Assembly (NCBI RefSeq): GCF_035621135.1
Contig: NZ_CP141728.1
Coordinates: 1,984,001-2,048,000, forward strand
From: Sinanaerobacter sp. ZZT-01
GTDB taxonomy: Bacteria; Bacillota; Clostridia; Peptostreptococcales; Anaerovoracaceae
DNA: 64,000 bases
Direction of reading: 5' to 3'
This document shows positions 42,501-51,421 of this stretch, one piece after another. Both the position numbers and the translations under genes were made by a program. The notes below the pieces were generated by a model. It was given only the letters and a program-made list of their open reading frames with translations, was not told the DNA's origin and did not search any database. Each line of letters starts with the position of its first letter. Position 1 is the stretch's first letter.

Positions 42501-42531
42501 TTGACTCTGACACGGTGTCAGGGGGTAAGGT
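42501..42531 (+). promoter_or_regulatory. MerR-type promoter with 19-bp spacer
   Basis: TTGACT (42501-42506) and TAAGGT (42526-42531) are separated by 19 bp, too long for normal sigma-A use but standard for MerR-activated promoters. The spacer contains the dyad CTGACAC-G-GTGTCAG (42507-42521). It lies 22 nt before the UvrA-like fusion gene. The MerR gene at 47.2-48.0 kb is the likely activator. Confidence 0.8.
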
Positions 42532-42552
42532 CGATTTTGAGGAGGGATAAAA

Positions 42553-45500
42553 ATGGATTTTTCGTGTTATGTAAAACAGAGTATTATTACAAATCCACGC
42601 AAATATAAGAGCTGGTATGAACCATTGCCGCCATCCCCGACAGACTTATTGCGAATGGCGCAGGGGTTGGTTATTCATGGAGATCAGGGCAAACTTTACG
42701 GTGTGACCTTTAGTAAACGCCAATTGGAGGAAGAGTTGCTTCGAACCGTACCACAGATGCTGGAAAAGCTATCCCAGATAGACCAAAGAGCGCTTGCTGC
42801 TTCAAGGTCACCACAATTGCGCTTGATCGGTATGTGCAGGGATTATGCATTGCTTTTGGTATCCTTTTTGCGCTACAAAGGGATTCCCGCCCGTCTTCGG
42901 GTAGGCTTTGCAAGTTACTTTAAAAGCGAACTTATGTATGAGGATCATTGGTTGATCGAATATTACAGCTTGGAGGAACAGCGGTGGGTACGCATGGATG
43001 CCCAGTTGGATGAAATTCAGAAAGCACATTATGGAATTACATTCAATACAGAAGATATGCCATCCGATGCAGGCTATCTGCTCGGAGGTCAGGCATGGAT
43101 ACTTTGCAGGTCTGGTGAACAACATCCAGAGGACTTTGGTTATAACAAGAATTGGAAAGGCTGGCATTCCGTCAAAGGGAATCTGCTGCATGACTTTAAC
43201 AGTCTGCTGGGGCTGGAGCTTCTTCCGTGGGATTTGTGGACAGAGCTTAGCACAAAAAAATATAGCGATTTAAACAGATACGAAAAAGACCTGCTGGATG
43301 AGATGGCAGAACTTACTGTAAATCCAAATGCTTCAGAAAAAGAGCTTCAAGACATCGTGAGCCGTCTTCCGTCAGACTATATGGAAGCGATTCAATCCAA
43401 GCTCAAGCTGCTCGGTGTGCAGGAGCAAGCTGAGGTTGCAGACCCGGATATGTTGGAACCGAAGTTTTCTGTACAGCCAATACTCAGAAACTGCAATGCT
43501 ACGTTACATTTAAAGCAGCCAAATGACGTATTGCTGCTAAAAGGATGCCGACAGAACAATTTAAAAAATATTGATGTATCTATTCCAAAAAATAAGTTGA
43601 CGGTCATCACAGGTGTGAGCGGAAGCGGTAAATCATCCTTAGCTTTCGATACGATTTATGCGGAGGGAAAGCGCCGGTATCTTGATAATATGTCGGGCGC
43701 CGCTAAGATGCAGGAATTAATGGAAAAGCCAGATTTTGATACGATACAAGGGCTTACTCCTACCATTGCCATTGAACAGAAAAAAGGAAGTCAGAATCCT
43801 CGTTCCACCGTGGGAACCCTGACAGGTATAATGGATCAGCTGCGAATGCTTTATGTCTCAATCGGAACGCCCTATTGTCCTTATTGCGGTATTCCTGTCA
43901 AGAAAGACAGCAAAAACAAAAACCGTTGTCCGGTGTGCGGGAGTCTTTTTCAAGCGCTTACCGTCTCCACTTTCAATGCCAATACCCATACGGGAGCGTG
44001 TCATGCCTGCAATGGTCTTGGCCTTCTATATGAGGTCAATCCTAATTCTATTGTGGTAAATGAAAATCTTTCTGTACTGGATGGGGCGACTTCCTACTTT
44101 GGAAAGCTGCGGGGGAAAAAGCCCACCGGAAACTGGATGGTTGGCGAACTTTATGCGATAGCAGCTGATATGGAAATTGAATTGGATACTCCTTGGAAAG
44201 AGCTGCCGGAGAATTTTAAAAATGCGGTACTCTATGGAACCGGAGATAAGATTTACAGCTTCAAGTACAATTCCGGAGGCAGAGATACTGAAATCAATCG
44301 TCCTGCCGCAGGAGCGGCTGCCCATATACAAAGGCTGTTTCGTGAATCCAAATCGGAGGATAATCCGTGGAAGCAATATATGCGTGAGTTTCCATGCCCT
44401 ACCTGTCACGGAGAATTACTATGCCCGGAAGCCCGATATACAACAATCATGGGGTATCGTCTGCCAGAGGTTACCCAAATGCCCATTGATCGCCTGCAAG
44501 ACTGGATATTCAGTTTACAGGGCTTGCTCTCTGAAAATCAAAAAAATAAGGCAGGGGAAGTATTGGAAGAAATCCAAACACGAATCGCCAATCTGCTGCA
44601 AGTTGGACTGCCATATCTAACCTTATGCCGAACAGCGCCCACGCTTTCGGGCGGTGAGCTTCAGCGTGTACGTCTGTCCAGTCAGCTCGGCAGCGAATTG
44701 ATCGGACTGACCTATATTCTGGACGAACCCTCTATCGGACTGCATCCAAGAGATCATCATCTGATGATTGATACGATCCGGAATTTAAGGGATAAAGGAA
44801 ATACCGTGATTGTCGTAGAGCATGACCGGGACACCATGCTCAGTGCGGATTATCTTATCGACATTGGACCCGGAGCGGGCGTTCACGGTGGGGAGGTTGT
44901 AACAGCTGGAACCGTAGATGAAGTAGAAGAAAATTCTCTTTCCGCTACCGGTCGTTATCTGAAAGGTGAGAATGCGTGTAACTCATCGAATCTTAAAATA
45001 CCTCACGAATGGTTGATCTTAAAAGGCTGTACGAGCAACAATCTAAAAAATGTGGATGTCCGTTTCCCGATTCATGTTATGTGCTGTATTACCGGTGTAA
45101 GCGGCTCCGGGAAAAGCTCGTTGATTTTTGGAACACTGATTCCGGCACTGGAGGAAGCGATTCAGCACAAAAGAAATAGCAGTAAAAATTACCGGTCGTT
45201 TGAGGGCTATGAAACAATAAATGGCTTTGTACAGATGGATCAAAGCCCCATCGGAAAATCCTCACGCTCTACGCCTGCAACCTATATAGGGGTTTTTGAT
45301 GCAATTCGTGCGCTGTATGCAAAGCAACCCAAGGCTCTCGAATGTGGAATATCAGAAAGTCATTTCAGCTTTAATTCCAAGGAGGGTCAGTGCCCTGTAT
45401 GTGAGGGACAGGGGCGGATTAAGATAGCTTTTCAGTATATGGCGGATCATTATGTGACCTGTGCGGAATGCAAAGGCAGCCGATATCAGGAATTTGTACT

Positions 45501-45927
45501 TGAGGTGCTTTACAAAGGCAAAAGCATTGCAGAGGTTCTGCACATGGACCTATCAGAAGCAGTATCCTTTTTTGCTGATGTGCCGGATATCCTACCAAAG
45601 CTACAGCTAATGGAGGAAGCGCAAAGACTGAAATTAGCGAAAGAGCTGGGAGGAAAACAGAAAAAGCATATGGTCTACATTCTGGATGAACCGACTACCG
45701 GGCTGCATTTTCAGGACATTGAAAAGCTTCTGCTGATTTTCAGAAAGCTGGTAGATGCGGGTCACACCCTGTATATCATTGAACACAACACAGACATTAT
45801 CCGTGCGTCTGACTGGGTTGTTGATATTGGCCCCGAGGGAGGAACCGGCGGCGGAAAAATTGTTGCAACAGGAAACCCGGAGGAAATCAAAAAAAATTCT
45901 GCCAGCATTACCGGCAGATATCTGTAA
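42553..45927 (+). CDS. Transglutaminase-like domain fused to a UvrA-like ABC ATPase
   Basis: This 1,124-residue protein joins two parts. Residues about 1-160 form a transglutaminase-like fold with a plausible Cys95-His132-Asp149 triad (GMCRDYALL, EDHWLIEY, WVRMDAQ). A linker runs to about 325. The rest is UvrA-like: Walker A GVSGSGKSS at 354 and 848, LSGGELQ at 698, zinc-type cysteine pairs at 442/445, 459/462, 483/486, 947/950 and 970/973. The UvrB-binding insertion is absent, as in UvrA2/DrrC resistance proteins. The second ABC signature (LSGGE) is missing: LQLM joins directly to EEAQRLKLAKEL at 1020/1021. GAGGAGGG precedes the ATG. Function is probably drug resistance, by inference from the MFS and MerR neighbours. 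Confidence 0.85.
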   Translation: MDFSCYVKQSIITNPRKYKSWYEPLPPSPTDLLRMAQGLVIHGDQGKLYGVTFSKRQLEEELLRTVPQMLEKLSQIDQRALAASRSPQLRLIGMCRDYALLLVSFLRYKGIPARLRVGFASYFKSELMYEDHWLIEYYSLEEQRWVRMDAQLDEIQKAHYGITFNTEDMPSDAGYLLGGQAWILCRSGEQHPEDFGYNKNWKGWHSVKGNLLHDFNSLLGLELLPWDLWTELSTKKYSDLNRYEKDLLDEMAELTVNPNASEKELQDIVSRLPSDYMEAIQSKLKLLGVQEQAEVADPDMLEPKFSVQPILRNCNATLHLKQPNDVLLLKGCRQNNLKNIDVSIPKNKLTVITGVSGSGKSSLAFDTIYAEGKRRYLDNMSGAAKMQELMEKPDFDTIQGLTPTIAIEQKKGSQNPRSTVGTLTGIMDQLRMLYVSIGTPYCPYCGIPVKKDSKNKNRCPVCGSLFQALTVSTFNANTHTGACHACNGLGLLYEVNPNSIVVNENLSVLDGATSYFGKLRGKKPTGNWMVGELYAIAADMEIELDTPWKELPENFKNAVLYGTGDKIYSFKYNSGGRDTEINRPAAGAAAHIQRLFRESKSEDNPWKQYMREFPCPTCHGELLCPEARYTTIMGYRLPEVTQMPIDRLQDWIFSLQGLLSENQKNKAGEVLEEIQTRIANLLQVGLPYLTLCRTAPTLSGGELQRVRLSSQLGSELIGLTYILDEPSIGLHPRDHHLMIDTIRNLRDKGNTVIVVEHDRDTMLSADYLIDIGPGAGVHGGEVVTAGTVDEVEENSLSATGRYLKGENACNSSNLKIPHEWLILKGCTSNNLKNVDVRFPIHVMCCITGVSGSGKSSLIFGTLIPALEEAIQHKRNSSKNYRSFEGYETINGFVQMDQSPIGKSSRSTPATYIGVFDAIRALYAKQPKALECGISESHFSFNSKEGQCPVCEGQGRIKIAFQYMADHYVTCAECKGSRYQEFVLEVLYKGKSIAEVLHMDLSEAVSFFADVPDILPKLQLMEEAQRLKLAKELGGKQKKHMVYILDEPTTGLHFQDIEKLLLIFRKLVDAGHTLYIIEHNTDIIRASDWVVDIGPEGGTGGGKIVATGNPEEIKKNSASITGRYL

Positions 45928-45938
45928 GGAGGATGCCG

Positions 45939-47126
45939 ATGAAACCATTAAAAAGAAACACATGGCAGTATAAGCTGACAGCGTACATGGTTAGTCAGGG
46001 AATATCTTTGCTAGGGTCGTCCATCGTATCGCTGGCAATTATTTGGTATGTCACATTAGGAACAGGCTCCGGCAGCATGATTGCCGGAGTTACGGTTACA
46101 ACCTTTTTGCCGCAGGCGCTCATCATGCTGTATGGCGGCGTTTTAGCTGACCGCTATTCACCGAAACGGATTGTAATGATCAGCGATTCCTTAATAGCGC
46201 TGTCAACTTTCGTTCTGGTCATTTTATTTGTCACTGGTACGGACAGTATCGGCTGGGTATTTTTCTTCAATGCACTGCGCTCCCTTGGCACAGGAATACA
46301 GCTCCCGGCTTCCAAAAGCATTCTTCCGCAGATTGTGCCTGACGAGCAATTAATGAAAGCAAACAGCATTTATACCGGCATATGGAGTACCATTCAGCTG
46401 ATTTCTCCCGGCCTTGGCGGTCTCGTTATGAGCTTACTGTCCATTCAGTATGTTTTTCTGATTGACATAGGAACAGCAATCACCGGCGTTTTACTTCTTG
46501 CTACCGTAACTATTCCTGTACGAGAGAGGACACAGGGTGCTGAAAACACAAAAGAGGGCTTATTACAAGGATTTCGCTACATTATGAATTCCAAAGCACT
46601 TCGTAACAGCCTTCTGTTGTATACCATATTTTCCTTTCTTGTAGTCCCGGCATCTCAACTTACACCGTTGTTGGCATCAAAGAATATAGGTGATGAGGTT
46701 TGGATATTAAGTGTAATCGAAACGGCATTTTCCATTGGTGCCTTGGCAGTTAGTTTGTTTATGGCGTATAAAGAACTTCATATTCCTCATTTTAAATTAA
46801 TTGGTTTATCGGCTGTTATTTTTGGAGCAACCATGATTTTGCTACTCCCAGCTCATGGGATTGTGATATTTGCGGTATTCATGATGATTATGGGCGTAGG
46901 AAGCCCACTATACTATACACCGCTGATTACTCACATACAGGAAAACACGGAGGAGAACTATATGGGACGTACATTTTCTTATGTAGATTTGTTTTCCTCA
47001 CTGGCTACCCCGCTTGGTATGTTGGTGTTTGGCCCTTTAGCCAATGTCAATATTCTACTGCCCTTTGCCATTCCGGGTACCAGTTTGATTTTGCTGGGAT
47101 GTTGGGTTAGAAAAAGACTTCAATAA
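45939..47126 (+). CDS. MFS efflux transporter, MefA-like
   Basis: This 395-residue major facilitator has twelve predicted helices. It begins WQYKLTAYMVSQGISLLGSS. The loop after helix 2 reads GGVLADRYSPKRIVMISD, a drug:H+ antiporter motif A variant, and PASKSILPQIVPDEQLMKAN is typical of the Mef/YfiS group that exports macrolides and other drugs. The ATG at 45939 follows AAGGAGG, which overlaps the end of the UvrA-like gene, so the two are co-translated from the MerR-type promoter. Confidence 0.9.
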   Translation: MKPLKRNTWQYKLTAYMVSQGISLLGSSIVSLAIIWYVTLGTGSGSMIAGVTVTTFLPQALIMLYGGVLADRYSPKRIVMISDSLIALSTFVLVILFVTGTDSIGWVFFFNALRSLGTGIQLPASKSILPQIVPDEQLMKANSIYTGIWSTIQLISPGLGGLVMSLLSIQYVFLIDIGTAITGVLLLATVTIPVRERTQGAENTKEGLLQGFRYIMNSKALRNSLLLYTIFSFLVVPASQLTPLLASKNIGDEVWILSVIETAFSIGALAVSLFMAYKELHIPHFKLIGLSAVIFGATMILLLPAHGIVIFAVFMMIMGVGSPLYYTPLITHIQENTEENYMGRTFSYVDLFSSLATPLGMLVFGPLANVNILLPFAIPGTSLILLGCWVRKRLQ

Positions 47127-47165
47127 AATAGAGCTTACTCGAAAGAGCAGCTCATAGAAATGAAT

Positions 47166-47990
47166 TTATATTTCAATTAAAGGGATTTGAATTTCCGTTA
47201 GATATTCCTCAGGGTTATCCGTATCCTGATGGTCAATGATTGTAACCTGACGGGAAGAGCTGTTCATTGCATAAGGCTGGTTTTTATCAAGCCAGTCTGC
47301 AAAGGAACGGTAAGCACCGGCAATGTTCTCATAAGGGCCGTAAACCATCATGCAGGCCATTTTGTCAACAGGGCCGAGAGTACGGTAAGTAAAGCTATCT
47401 TTGTTTTTTCCTAATCGCTTCACAAGCAGACAGACCTCAATATCCACGCCGGAATCAAGGTACTCCTCATCGTGATAAATTGCCACATTGTTTTGATTGC
47501 TTCGATCATACTCAATATGTTCCCGGCTCACAAACTCCATAAGTTCCGCCCAAAGCTTTCTTTCCTCAAAATGGTTATCCACTTTTCTGCGAAGGGATAT
47601 CACAGGATAGGCAGGGATGGATTTTATGGTCACATTGTAATATTGATCAAATTTATCTGATTCAATATGTGCGATGGCAGATTGGATCTGGCCGATGCGA
47701 TTTTGCTCCATCTTAATAAGGTCTTTGATATCTTTGATTTTATTGTGAAGGCTCTGAATTAAATGCCCATTATTCCAATTTTGCAGTAATTCCTTTGTTT
47801 CGGCAACTCCGAAATTAAGATCACGCAACATTATAATTTTCTGTAATTCGGGAACCTGTTCTGCCGAATACATACGGTATCCGGTTACAGAATCTATCAC
47901 TGAGGGCTTTAGTAAGCCTTGACTATCGTAGTAGCGCAGCATTCTCACCGAAACATGTGTGAGTTTTGAAAAATCACCGATTTTTAGCAT
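47166..47990 (-). CDS. MerR-family regulator with GyrI-like effector domain
   Basis: This 274-residue regulator has the MerR winged helix at about 1-70 (MLKIGDFSKLTHVSVRMLRYYDSQGLLKPS, split at the recognition helix), a coiled-coil dimer helix (about 80-120) and a GyrI-like multidrug-binding domain (about 125-274), the BmrR/BltR plan. The ATG at 47990 follows GGAGGTGA. It converges on the MFS gene and probably activates the 19-bp-spacer promoter at 42501. Its own promoter (TTGAAG-17-TATACT) lies at 48010-48038. Confidence 0.92.
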   Translation of the reverse strand: MLKIGDFSKLTHVSVRMLRYYDSQGLLKPSVIDSVTGYRMYSAEQVPELQKIIMLRDLNFGVAETKELLQNWNNGHLIQSLHNKIKDIKDLIKMEQNRIGQIQSAIAHIESDKFDQYYNVTIKSIPAYPVISLRRKVDNHFEERKLWAELMEFVSREHIEYDRSNQNNVAIYHDEEYLDSGVDIEVCLLVKRLGKNKDSFTYRTLGPVDKMACMMVYGPYENIAGAYRSFADWLDKNQPYAMNSSSRQVTIIDHQDTDNPEEYLTEIQIPLIEI

Positions 47991-48009
47991 CTGTTCACCT
48001 CCTGATACC

Positions 48010-48038
48010 AGTATACGTTTTGTTTTATCATACTTCAA
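48010..48038 (-). promoter_or_regulatory. merR promoter
   Basis: On the minus strand TTGAAG (48038-48033) and TATACT (48015-48010) are 17 bp apart. TTCAA-AC-TTGAA around the -35 is a small dyad shared with the divergent gene. Confidence 0.6.
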
Positions 48039-48058
48039 GTTTGAAAGGAAGGTATTTT

Positions 48059-48559
48059 ATGATTAACACACAGCAAATTCGATTTATACAAATTCCTGCA
48101 ATGACAATTGCATCTATCCGATGTATCAGTACGTCTCCGGAAAAAGACAGCTTAAATGAAGTAATCCATTTTATGATGAATAGAAATATAAGCAAAAAGA
48201 ATTCAGAAGTTCGACATTTTGGGTATATTCCGCAGTTTGATAAAGGAGGCGTGGCGGATATTGATGTTTTTGAGCGTTGGATAACTATACCAGAAGATAT
48301 GGAGATTGTGGAGCCTTTCACAAAAAAGACCTTTTCAGGTGGATTGTATGCCGCATATACTGTGCCGCTAGGTTTCTTTGATAGGGCTGCAATGCTAAAA
48401 GATGTAATCAATGCCATGCCAAACTATCAGCTTGTGACAACTGGTGAATTTGACTATTTAGAAGAATATCTGAACGACTGGCTGTTTTCTCCAAAACATG
48501 AGAATGAATTTTTCACTCAAGCGCAGATTGATATTCTTTTAAAAGTGCAAAAAATTTAG
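48059..48559 (+). CDS. GyrI-like effector-binding protein divergent from merR
   Basis: This 166-residue stand-alone effector-binding domain opens IRFIQIPAMTIASIRCIS, the usual first strand of GyrI-like proteins, and has HFGYIPQFDKGGVADIDVFERWITIPEDM and a terminal EYLNDWLFSP helix. It lacks a DNA-binding domain. It may bind or modify the same ligand as the MerR protein. AAAGGAAGG precedes the ATG at 48059. It is the second such protein in the window (the first is at 11133). Confidence 0.85.
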   Translation: MINTQQIRFIQIPAMTIASIRCISTSPEKDSLNEVIHFMMNRNISKKNSEVRHFGYIPQFDKGGVADIDVFERWITIPEDMEIVEPFTKKTFSGGLYAAYTVPLGFFDRAAMLKDVINAMPNYQLVTTGEFDYLEEYLNDWLFSPKHENEFFTQAQIDILLKVQKI

Positions 48560-48692
48560 TGCCTTTTATAAAAATTTGATGGAAGTATGCTTATTCTTGC
48601 TATCAAAAGAAGGTGGAGATTACCTTTAATGAAATTATTAAACGCTGGAGAAATTAAAAATATATAGTGTATCTATTTTGACCTAATGACAC

Positions 48693-48735
48693 AAAAAAGA
48701 CCTATTTTCCACCAAGGGAAAAGTAGGTCTTTTTA
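48693..48735 (+). terminator. Terminator after the GyrI-like gene
   Basis: AAAAAGACCTA/TAGGTCTTTTT (48694-48704, 48724-48734), extended by TTTTCC/GGAAAA. The gap 48560-48916 otherwise holds only an AAGACAT/ATGTCTT hairpin (48786-48814) and no visible gene. Confidence 0.85.
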
Positions 48736-48916
48736 TTGTATAAAATTGTGATACAACATATTATTTATATTTTGTGAAATGAAGACATCTCTCTCCAGAG
48801 GAATGTCTTTACTATTGACACATTTTATTTTCCCATTGGTTAACGATAGCTCAATTGTGTAATAAACTCTCGCATGGTATATTTTAAAGGACGAAAACAA
48901 GCAGGAGGGAGCAGTT

Positions 48917-49969
48917 ATGCAAGTTGGAACCATAATTAGAAAATATCGCAAAGATAAAAATTTAACGCAGGAGGAAGTGGCAAAGCGTTTGGGTGTGACC
49001 GCTCCAGCGGTGAACAAATGGGAGAATGGTTATTCCCTGCCGGACATTTCACTGCTGTCACCCATAGCCAGATTGCTGAATATTTCTATAGACACCTTGC
49101 TGTCTCATGAAAAAGAACTTTCTAATGGTGAGGCAAATCGCTTAGTGGAGGAAATAACCAAAAAACTAGAATCAGAATCCATTGATGAAGTATTTCAATG
49201 GATGAAACAACGGCTTATGGAATATCCAAATTGCCACTATTTGACTCTTTGGCTGACGCGGATATTTGACAGTCAACGGCAGATGATAGGATTACCGCAA
49301 GAAGAAAAATATGATGCCTACATCCTGGATTCCTATACGCGTGTGTTGGAATGTGACGATGTGGAAATGAAGGATGCTGCTGCCGAATCGCTGTATTATT
49401 TCTATATGAACAAAGAGCAATACGAACAGGCAGAGCAATATCTCACCTATTTCTCACAAGAAAATCCAGAACGCAAACGGAAACAAGCTATGATTTGCAG
49501 CAAAACAGGGAGGAAAGATGAAGCGTATAAGGCATATGAAGAACTGCTCTATGGCGAATATCAAAGCCTGAATAAGACGTTTCATAATATCTATATATTG
49601 GCGTTAGAAGAAAACGATTATGATAAGGCTCACATGCTGGTTGATAAGATACAGAAATTAGCGCACCTATTTGAATTTGGAGAATATCACGAGATTTCCC
49701 CTGCCCTTGAGTTAGCGACACTGGAGAAAAACGAGACAGAAACCCTGCACATAATGGAGCGAATGCTTACAAATCTTGAGAGCATCGGTGCTTTTACAAA
49801 GTCATCTCTTTATTCGCATATGACTTTTAAAGCCATAAGTGAGGAATCTCTTACAGAAGTCCGACAAGGCCTGATCAAAGGATTTTGCGATGGAGGAACC
49901 TATGCGTATTTAAAAGAAAACCAACGATGGAGAGAGTTGGTAGGAGGAGGCGGGAAGCAGGACAGTTAA
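48917..49969 (+). CDS. XRE HTH regulator with TPR-like C-terminus
   Basis: This 350-residue protein has a Cro/CI HTH at about 5-60 (IIRKYRKDKNLTQEEVAKRL, TAPAVNKWENGYSLPD). The remainder is all helical with tetratricopeptide-like pairs (YFYMNKEQYEQAEQYLTYF; KTGRKDEAYKAYEELLYGEY). This plan is shared by clostridial regulators, including Rgg/PlcR-like peptide sensors, but no signal peptide gene is adjacent. CAGGAGGGAG precedes the ATG. It is transcribed alone and followed by a terminator. Confidence 0.88.
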   Translation: MQVGTIIRKYRKDKNLTQEEVAKRLGVTAPAVNKWENGYSLPDISLLSPIARLLNISIDTLLSHEKELSNGEANRLVEEITKKLESESIDEVFQWMKQRLMEYPNCHYLTLWLTRIFDSQRQMIGLPQEEKYDAYILDSYTRVLECDDVEMKDAAAESLYYFYMNKEQYEQAEQYLTYFSQENPERKRKQAMICSKTGRKDEAYKAYEELLYGEYQSLNKTFHNIYILALEENDYDKAHMLVDKIQKLAHLFEFGEYHEISPALELATLEKNETETLHIMERMLTNLESIGAFTKSSLYSHMTFKAISEESLTEVRQGLIKGFCDGGTYAYLKENQRWRELVGGGGKQDS

Positions 49970-50020
49970 CATCAGGTGGTGTATTTAGCTTCTGTTGCCC
50001 CTACTTTGAACGAATGACAC

Positions 50021-50050
50021 AAAAAGACATCCTTTAGGGTGTCTTTTGTA
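50021..50050 (+). terminator. Terminator after the XRE-TPR gene
   Basis: AAAAGACATCC (50022-50032) pairs with GGGTGTCTTTT (50037-50047), with one wobble. An almost identical hairpin recurs at 63006-63031. Confidence 0.75.
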
Positions 50051-50125
50051 TTTTATGAAAAAAGAGGAGAAAGAATCGTTGCGGTAAGGGTATACAGTTG
50101 AAAAGAAAACTTCTTTGAAATAGGC

Positions 50126-51421
50126 CTACATAAATGGTATGCTTATTTCAAACGTACAACCGCCATCTGATGTGTCTTTTAACTTGATATTTCCCTGATG
50201 AAGTTTTACAATTTCCTGAGCTATACTCAATCCTAAACCATAATGATTTGTATCTGCCCGTGATGAGTCACCGGAATAGAAACGCTCAAACACTCTTTCT
50301 TTTTCTGTATCTGTAATGCCACATCCGTGATCTACTACATAAAACACAATTTGCTTCGTCTGCACCTTTGCACCTAGTTCAATCGATTGATGCGGTTTTG
50401 AGTAAGTTATTGCATTATCTAATAGAATACCCAGAACTTGAGTCATTCGCTCTTTGTCGCAACTGAGCTTTGAATAACTTTCTTCTATATTTAAATTCAA
50501 ACGAATATTTTTCTGCCGTGCGGTTTCCAGAAACATTTCCCATGCTTCGATTAGAAGGGTATCCACATCATTTTCACGTATATCCATTTTCCAGTTTCCA
50601 GCATCACTTGACGCTAATGAAAGCATAGATTTAATGAGGTTCGACATCCGCATACATTCTTCAAGCATGATTTTTTGCTTTTGAATAGAGGCTGTATCGG
50701 ATTTATCAATATGAAGTGTTTCAGCGTTGACTTGAATAACTGCAAGAGGTGCCTTCAATTCGTGAGATGCAGATGCGATAAATTCTTTTTGGCTTTTCAT
50801 AGCAGCTTTAACAGGCTGTACGGATTTTCCAATTAAAATATGTCCCATAAGGTACATGAGTGCAAGTAGTGCTAGCCATAGCAGCGGATACCAGCTGCAA
50901 TAGTTTCTCATAACGTGCCATAAAGTAGACTTTGGGCAAATGACGATTAAATCATATTCACTTCCATCATTTGTATTGAAAATACTGTGTACTCCATAAT
51001 ACTTTTCACCTTTCAATCCAACCACTGAATGAACCGTTTGAATGTTTTCTTTCCCATTATTTTCTTCAGTTACGCCTTCTTCTGAAAGAATGGATTTTTC
51101 GGATCTAGATTTAATTTGATTTATTAAAAGATTAGATGGTGTTTTTAAATATTCAGGGCTTGACTGTTTCGAAATACCGTCCGAAATAGAGACCCAGCAT
51201 TGGAACTTGATAGAATATATTGATAAATTAAGGTTCTCAATATCGGATACATTTTGTATCTGCTCAGCGATACTGTCTGCGATGTTAGCTGTATAATTGA
51301 TTTCAGTATCTCGTATTTCTACGATGGTGTTGTTTGCCATCAAAAGCATAATAGCTGTAAATGAAAGCATGGTAAACGATAGAAACATTACCATTAGTTT
51401 TTTGCGAAGTTTATTAATCAT
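50126..51421 (-). CDS. Sensor histidine kinase
   Basis: This 431-residue membrane kinase has two helices (about 10-30 and 178-198) flanking a 145-residue extracytoplasmic sensor domain. The H box is FIASASHELKAPLAVIQVNAE (split by position; phosphorylated His near 221). N, G1 and G2 boxes are ILLDNAITYSK, VVDHGCGITDTEKE and GLGLSIAQEI. It overlaps the response regulator by 4 nt. Its signal is probably a membrane or peptide stress handled by the divergent ABC exporter. Confidence 0.93.
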   Translation of the reverse strand: MINKLRKKLMVMFLSFTMLSFTAIMLLMANNTIVEIRDTEINYTANIADSIAEQIQNVSDIENLNLSIYSIKFQCWVSISDGISKQSSPEYLKTPSNLLINQIKSRSEKSILSEEGVTEENNGKENIQTVHSVVGLKGEKYYGVHSIFNTNDGSEYDLIVICPKSTLWHVMRNYCSWYPLLWLALLALMYLMGHILIGKSVQPVKAAMKSQKEFIASASHELKAPLAVIQVNAETLHIDKSDTASIQKQKIMLEECMRMSNLIKSMLSLASSDAGNWKMDIRENDVDTLLIEAWEMFLETARQKNIRLNLNIEESYSKLSCDKERMTQVLGILLDNAITYSKPHQSIELGAKVQTKQIVFYVVDHGCGITDTEKERVFERFYSGDSSRADTNHYGLGLSIAQEIVKLHQGNIKLKDTSDGGCTFEISIPFM

